A DNA stretch of 33,560 nucleotides from a virus, in the IMG/VR virus record IMGVR_UViG_3300028025_003290, positions 1 through 33,560 of that record; one strand, 5' to 3'. The translations under genes and the position numbers were made by a program. Of the stretch, positions 30,690-33,560 are shown in pieces; position 1 is the stretch's first letter, and each line of letters begins with the position of its first letter. The notes under the pieces were generated by a model. That model was not told the DNA's origin and searched no databases. It worked only from the letters and a program-made list of their open reading frames with translations.

Positions 30690-30870
30690 CACGCTCTCCT
30701 AGAAAACGGCCATACGCTTCTTCTAGTTTGGCTTTACGGCTACCTTTTGCGTTGTCACGCTCTACATTTAGGGCAATTGCCACGGCTTGTTTTTTAGGCT
30801 TGCCAGCTTTCATTTCAGCTTTAATGTTTTTGCCGACTGATTCTTTGCTACCTGATTTATCTAAAGGCAT
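30682..30870 (-). CDS. small conserved phage protein, DUF6496-like, 62 aa
   Basis: Begins MPLDKSGSKESVGKNIKAEM and contains KAGKPKKQAVAIALNVERDN. The G-K-P-x-K-Q-A-V-A-I-A-L pattern is well known from short phage and bacterial proteins of the DUF6496 type, function unknown. Lysine-rich, probably helical. Two-nt gap to the Dps-like gene upstream. Confidence 0.75.
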   Translation of the reverse strand: MPLDKSGSKESVGKNIKAEMKAGKPKKQAVAIALNVERDNAKGSRKAKLEEAYGRFLGERDE

Positions 30871-30872
30871 GA

Positions 30873-31229
30873 TTACCCCAAAAATTTAAGTTTATAGGTG
30901 GTTGAATTGATTAAATCAGCGATTTCGTCAATCACATTTTGTAATTCTGAGTCTTGTGGCAAGTCTTGGCGAGCATCTTTTACAAAGCGTTGCAAAGATT
31001 CAAAGTATTTAACAGGGTCTTTTGGTGAGTGGTACACATTAGGATAGTCTTGGACTATGCCATACAGACCTTGATAGCTTTCTACTAATGTGTCTACCAA
31101 ATCAGGAATTTGGTCGTAATACTGTCGGAGTGCTTTGTGTTGTGAGTATGAATAACTTTGGAAGTGCATCAAGTGTGCGTTGGTCGCACTATGCAACAGC
31201 GTTAGGGTAAATAAAGCACACTCTTTCAT
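30873..31229 (-). CDS. Dps/ferritin-like helical protein, DUF5856-like, 118 aa
   Basis: Starts MKECALFTLTLLHSATNAHL and contains HFQSYSYSQHKALRQYYDQI, PDLVDTLVESYQGLYG and a last helix ELQNVIDEIADLINSTTYKL. The H-x-x-x-Q/H-x-x-H-x-A-x-x-x-Y-Y-x-x-I-x-D-L-V-D arrangement matches phage proteins described as Dps-like with a ferritin-type helix bundle. Ferroxidase ligands are only partly recognisable. The ATG at 31229 has GGAG upstream; a longer frame starts at 31271. It follows a promoter at the end of the HNH gene. Confidence 0.75.
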   Translation of the reverse strand: MKECALFTLTLLHSATNAHLMHFQSYSYSQHKALRQYYDQIPDLVDTLVESYQGLYGIVQDYPNVYHSPKDPVKYFESLQRFVKDARQDLPQDSELQNVIDEIADLINSTTYKLKFLG

Positions 31230-31290
31230 AGCATCTCCAAAAAGATGGGTACTCTCCACGGATTTCCCCAAATATCACTCTCGTAAAACC

Positions 31291-31318
31291 ATTATCTCAC
31301 TTTATTCATGCTTTGCAA
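31291..31318 (-). promoter_or_regulatory. leftward promoter overlapping the end of the HNH gene
   Basis: TTGCAA (31318-31313), 16-bp spacer, GATAAT (31296-31291) with TGA before the -10, on the minus strand. The -35 and spacer match the leftward control-region promoter. It overlaps the stop codon of the HNH gene and would drive the Dps-like gene onward. Confidence 0.6.
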
Positions 31319-31796
31319 ACTCTTTATGCAGTAGATTTCTAGCGTTAATAACAGCAACTTTTGCATCTTCAATGTTTTTAAAATGGCCAAAAAAATAATG
31401 TTTTTTGTTTTTCCAACAAGTTACTGTCCATTTTCTGTGATATTTATTCCAATGAACTCCTTTTATTCCTGATTTGCCAATTCCGTTACGGTTGCAACCG
31501 TTTTCTGATAGCGTTGCTGGTCTTAAATTTTCAATTCTATTATCTGTTTTAATGCCATTGATATGGTCTATGTACTTAGGTAAATATCCGTGGTGCATCA
31601 TGAAAATAAGCCTATGCACAGAAAACCTTACTGAGTTTACATAGGTTACGCAATAGCCAGTATTTGATATAGTGCCTACGGAAGAACCAATAACTGACCT
31701 AGAGCATCTGTATTTTTTGTTATAAAGAACGCCATCACGATAATCAAACAAATCCCATAGCAAGTCTTTATCTAGCGTAAAATCTTTTTCAGCCAT
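31302..31796 (-). CDS. HNH homing endonuclease with AP2 DNA-binding domain
   Basis: A 164-aa homing-type nuclease. The HNH core spans residues about 61-100 (VHRLIFMMHHGYLPKYIDHI, then NGIKTDNRIENLRPATLSEN) with the catalytic DH pair at 77-78. The AP2-like domain spans about 109-160 (SGIKGVHWNKYHRKWTVTCW, HYFFGHFKNIEDAKVAV). The other HNH gene of this genome (4704-5021) shares the same N-terminal plan but lacks AP2. It interrupts the leftward operon with intergenic gaps on both sides (about 80 nt), and has a hairpin upstream and a promoter at its end. Insertion as a mobile gene is inferred. Confidence 0.88.
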   Translation of the reverse strand: MAEKDFTLDKDLLWDLFDYRDGVLYNKKYRCSRSVIGSSVGTISNTGYCVTYVNSVRFSVHRLIFMMHHGYLPKYIDHINGIKTDNRIENLRPATLSENGCNRNGIGKSGIKGVHWNKYHRKWTVTCWKNKKHYFFGHFKNIEDAKVAVINARNLLHKEFAKHE

Positions 31797-31828
31797 ATCA
31801 ATACCCTCAATTATTGTTTGGTTAGAAG

Positions 31829-31860
31829 CCCATTAAGAATTGCCGTTCTTAGTGGGTTTT
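31829..31860 (+). terminator. rho-independent terminator, rightward (antisense to the operon)
   Basis: CCCATTAAGAA (31829-31839) pairs over 11 positions, with one G-U, with TTCTTAGTGGG (31846-31856). It is followed by TTTTGTTTATTTT, a good T tract for the + strand only. All genes here are on the minus strand, where the same hairpin lies in the leader of the HNH gene without a T tract. Confidence 0.75.
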
Positions 31861-31878
31861 GTTTATTTTATCATAACA

Positions 31879-32040
31879 TCATCTACGGTTGCGTTTTTCA
31901 TGGCATTGACCGCATAACCATTTTTGATTCATTCCTTCGTTATAGGGTACATAACGCCCAAATTCTTTTGGTTTTCGTAATTTACAGTTTGTGCATTCTT
32001 GCAAGGTTCTGTCACCAGTTTCTTTATTGTCGTGTCGCAT
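31879..32040 (-). CDS. zinc-ribbon protein, 53 aa
   Basis: Encodes MRHDNKETGDRTLQECTNCK with two CxxC pairs, ECTNC and WLCGQCHEKRNRR, separated by about 25 residues with basic and aromatic residues (LRKPKEFGRYVPY). This is a one-zinc ribbon likely to bind nucleic acid or protein. The start overlaps the 3' end of the RusA gene by 17 nt. No specific family recognised. Confidence 0.7.
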   Translation of the reverse strand: MRHDNKETGDRTLQECTNCKLRKPKEFGRYVPYNEGMNQKWLCGQCHEKRNRR

Positions 32041-32386
32041 CAATCTCATCAATCATTACTAGGCATCCACCGCCTTTGCGAATTTCGCCCCTTTGTACTA
32101 TTAAAACATCAATCTGTTCATCGTCATCAAATACGCCAGCATCGGTTAAAGCATCCCAAAGGGCCTTGATGCGGTTATCTATGTCTTGCTTACGCCTATC
32201 CCTTGGATAGAGTGTAACTTGCATTTGTAGGCGTTTATCGCCCATTTTAGGCACTGCATTGTCAAGCACATAGTCTTGAACTTGAAGTTTAAACTCTCTG
32301 CCAGCTTTGCTGATACCCATTCTATTTCTAAAAATGGTGCGGTATGAGTTTACCGATGGGGGTAGGGGTAGGTTAAGCACTAGCAA
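32024..32386 (-). CDS. rusA: RusA-like Holliday junction resolvase
   Basis: A 120-aa dimeric nuclease resolving branched DNA before packaging. The signature DRRKQDIDNRIKALWDALTD (residues 63-82) has the catalytic Asp68 and Asp70, followed by AGVFDDDEQI with a further acidic cluster at 87-90. The opening LNLPLPPSVNSYRT is also typical. Full length. It overlaps the Ref-like gene upstream by 14 nt and the zinc-ribbon gene downstream. Confidence 0.92.
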   Translation of the reverse strand: MLVLNLPLPPSVNSYRTIFRNRMGISKAGREFKLQVQDYVLDNAVPKMGDKRLQMQVTLYPRDRRKQDIDNRIKALWDALTDAGVFDDDEQIDVLIVQRGEIRKGGGCLVMIDEIDATRQ

Positions 32387-32651
32387 GTAGTTTCTCCGTC
32401 ATTTCAAGTAAATCTTCTTGTCCAATTTGATAGTGCTTTTCAAACCCTTTTGCTCCAAGACCATGTACACCTGTATTTCCTCGGTGGTGTTCAACACAGA
32501 GTCCGATAAATGGTGCATTAGCTCTTTTACCGCCAAATCGTCTAATGTGGTGTATTTCAACACCCCCATCGTAGGGCAAACCCAAGTGACGGCATAGCGC
32601 ACATCCAAGTCTTGCGACTTTGGAGTATTGTTCTTTTTCACTTTTGGTCAT
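32373..32651 (-). CDS. Ref-like HNH nuclease (RecA-dependent recombination nuclease family)
   Basis: A 92-aa protein with the metal and nuclease residues of the P1 Ref-like family: CALC (17-20), EIHHIRR (His34, His35), GLCVEHH (Cys52, His55, His56) and the continuation RGNTGVHGLGAKGFEKHY. Known Ref cuts DNA at RecA D-loops. Its placement directly before RusA, with a phage SSB-like protein and exonuclease in the early operon, supports a recombination role. It overlaps its neighbours by 14 nt. Confidence 0.85.
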   Translation of the reverse strand: MTKSEKEQYSKVARLGCALCRHLGLPYDGGVEIHHIRRFGGKRANAPFIGLCVEHHRGNTGVHGLGAKGFEKHYQIGQEDLLEMTEKLLASA

Positions 32652-32859
32652 TTAACATCTGACGAGCAATATCTTCAAGGTCATGGGTTAGGTCTACCAA
32701 CACAATGCTAATGTCGTAGGCCCCATCCCAGTCTTTTTTAAGGGTTGCTTCTTCGTAGGCTTTAGTTGTTCGTTTGATTTCAAGCAATGTTTCAGCAAAA
32801 TCAATGTATTTTGGGCTTTTAACGGCAAAGTTAATTGCCTTGTTGAGAGTTTCGTTCAA
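32638..32859 (-). CDS. hypothetical helical protein, 73 aa
   Basis: Encodes MNETLNKAINFAVKSPKYID, then FAETLLEIKRTTKAYEEATL and a C-terminal helix VDLTHDLEDIARQMLNDQK. It is all-helical and acidic at the end. The gene overlaps both neighbours by 4-14 nt. No family recognised. Confidence 0.7.
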   Translation of the reverse strand: MNETLNKAINFAVKSPKYIDFAETLLEIKRTTKAYEEATLKKDWDGAYDISIVLVDLTHDLEDIARQMLNDQK

Positions 32860-33194
32860 GATTGATTCCTTATCATTTTGTCAAATTGTCTATCGTTGGC
32901 TTGCTGAGTTCGCCATGTTTCCCAGCGTAATTCAGCACATTTTATGTGCAGCTTGAGCATTTCTACTTCGTGAGTAGCTATGCCGATGGCCTTGCAATGT
33001 TGCTTATACTGTGGGCTTGAGTATGCTTCACGCTCCTGACCAGCAATCGTATTCTCGTTACTGGCTTTCATCAAGTCCGCTTTGATTGAGCTTTTAGCGT
33101 TTTCTAAGTCAGCAAGAACTGCCTTTGCCTTCGCGAATTCAGGTGCTTTTTCAAATATAAAATCTATACAAGCGTTTGGGTCAATTTCTTTCAT
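32856..33194 (-). CDS. conserved phage helical protein, 112 aa
   Basis: Starts MKEIDPNACIDFIFEKAPEF and continues AKAKAVLADLENAKSSIKAD. The motif IAGQEREAYSSPQYKQHCKA followed by AELRWETWRTQQANDRQ is shared by a widespread phage protein family in replication/recombination regions, with no assigned function. The second ATG (33194) is used because AGGAG lies 7 nt upstream; the first ATG (33200) sits almost on the ribosome site. Confidence 0.8.
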   Translation of the reverse strand: MKEIDPNACIDFIFEKAPEFAKAKAVLADLENAKSSIKADLMKASNENTIAGQEREAYSSPQYKQHCKAIGIATHEVEMLKLHIKCAELRWETWRTQQANDRQFDKMIRNQS

Positions 33195-33403
33195 CGCCAT
33201 TCTCCTTTTTCACCCCTGTTACCTTTTGCCCATTGTTCTGCAATGCTTCCACATAACTTTGTGCGTCTTGAATTAAATTGAGCATTTCGTAAATACTCTT
33301 GGAATTTTGGCAATCCCCATTGTTGCCGCCATTTAATGAGTTGCCTGACTTCGCATTGATGTTTGTAATCTTCATCCGTATTTCCTGTTAGCAAGTCGTT
33401 CAT
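33191..33403 (-). CDS. hypothetical basic protein, 70 aa
   Basis: Encodes MNDLLTGNTDEDYKHQCEVR, then QLIKWRQQWGLPKFQEYLRN and a basic end with AEQWAKGNRGEKGEWR. It overlaps the end of the methyltransferase (start 31 nt inside) and the next gene. A second frame in the same region (33375-33181) looks like a shadow: it is Asn/Gly/Lys-rich without domain-like pattern. Related short proteins with E-Q-W-x-K-G-N-R-G occur in other phages, function unknown. Confidence 0.7.
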   Translation of the reverse strand: MNDLLTGNTDEDYKHQCEVRQLIKWRQQWGLPKFQEYLRNAQFNSRRTKLCGSIAEQWAKGNRGEKGEWR

Positions 33404-33560
33404 TTAAGAGTTTCCATGCAATTCCAGCCACTTGTGGAACTTGTCCGTTTCCAACGGCTTTAAGTCTGTCCACCCTTGCGGCCACCCCATCAACCATTCG
33501 TACAGGTTCGGGTTGATTGAAGATGTGATGTAAGTTCCATTCGCTTTGGCTGTCCTTGTC
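33372..33560 (-). CDS. dcm: DNA (cytosine-5) methyltransferase, C-terminal part
   Basis: Open from the window end to the TGA at 33374-33372. It reads DKDSQSEWNLHHIFNQPEPV, then RMVDGVAARVDRLKAVGNGQ and VPQVAGIAWKLLNERLANR. The VGNGQVPQVA segment is motif X of C5 methyltransferases, which packs against the SAM site. It continues the gene whose start is at 628-1, in the frame of MWPTPTTPSGGGN at the window start. The joined protein would be about 270 aa after one frame correction upstream. Confidence 0.88.
   Translation of the reverse strand, partial: DKDSQSEWNLHHIFNQPEPVRMVDGVAARVDRLKAVGNGQVPQVAGIAWKLLNERLANRKYG

Noticed and set aside
33181-33375. Minus-strand 64-codon frame overlapping the 70-aa gene
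   Set aside because: Composition is Asn/Gly/Lys-rich without domain-like pattern; the overlapping 70-aa frame has family-like motifs and fits the operon overlaps better.

Overview
The window reads as one complete, circularly permuted genome of a small tailed phage (about 33.6 kb), not a piece of a bacterial chromosome. A cytosine methyltransferase gene is cut by the window edge: its start lies at 628..1 and its tail at 33560..33372, both on the minus strand. The two pieces join in frame if the ends are ligated. The virion genes (P22-type portal with a Met/Gln-rich tail, short head-tail adaptor proteins, no tape-measure gene, no sheath) point to a podovirus-like particle. Low GC, canonical Shine-Dalgarno sites, sigma70-like promoters, an SSB-like acidic tip (DDDMPF) and an M15 endolysin with a 3TM holin suggest a Gram-negative, probably aquatic proteobacterial host. 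That host guess is inference only.

Layout. A control region at about 1912-2022 carries two back-to-back sigma70-type promoters. To the right, the early operon 2023-6561 (+) holds an SSB-like protein, winged-helix proteins, a PD-(D/E)XK exonuclease, an HNH endonuclease, tRNA-Asn and many tiny proteins, several with one membrane segment. It appears to be restarted at 5932-5959 by a second promoter. Both rightward promoters are followed at the predicted +1 by a near-identical palindrome. To the left, the minus-strand operon begins with a YdaS/Cro-like regulator on a predicted almost leaderless mRNA. It continues through a structured RNA region, a DnaT/O-like replication protein and Dcm, then wraps across the window ends.

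After the wrap, from 33.4 kb down to 6.5 kb, everything is on the minus strand. First comes a recombination/nuclease set (Ref-like nuclease, RusA resolvase, zinc-ribbon protein, HNH-AP2 endonuclease), then a Dps-like protein and small basic proteins. A ParB-methyltransferase fusion, terminase small and large subunits and portal follow. Next are fibre-type proteins, a GT9-like glycosyltransferase, scaffold, major capsid protein, head-tail proteins, an acetyltransferase, a set of internal/ejection-type proteins, an S74 tail fibre and finally the lysis genes (83-aa TM/coiled-coil protein, 193-aa membrane protein, holin, M15 endolysin). The two transcription units converge and overlap at 6547-6561.

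No integrase, polymerase, primase-helicase or RNA polymerase gene was seen, so replication probably relies on host machinery recruited by the DnaT/O-like protein. The most interesting signals are regulatory: the duplicated +1 hairpin/operator, the leaderless regulator, two candidate structured RNAs (1566-1642 and 3015-3081), a glycosyltransferase gene that seems to need an AUU start, a frame break in dcm, and a rightward terminator facing a purely leftward operon.
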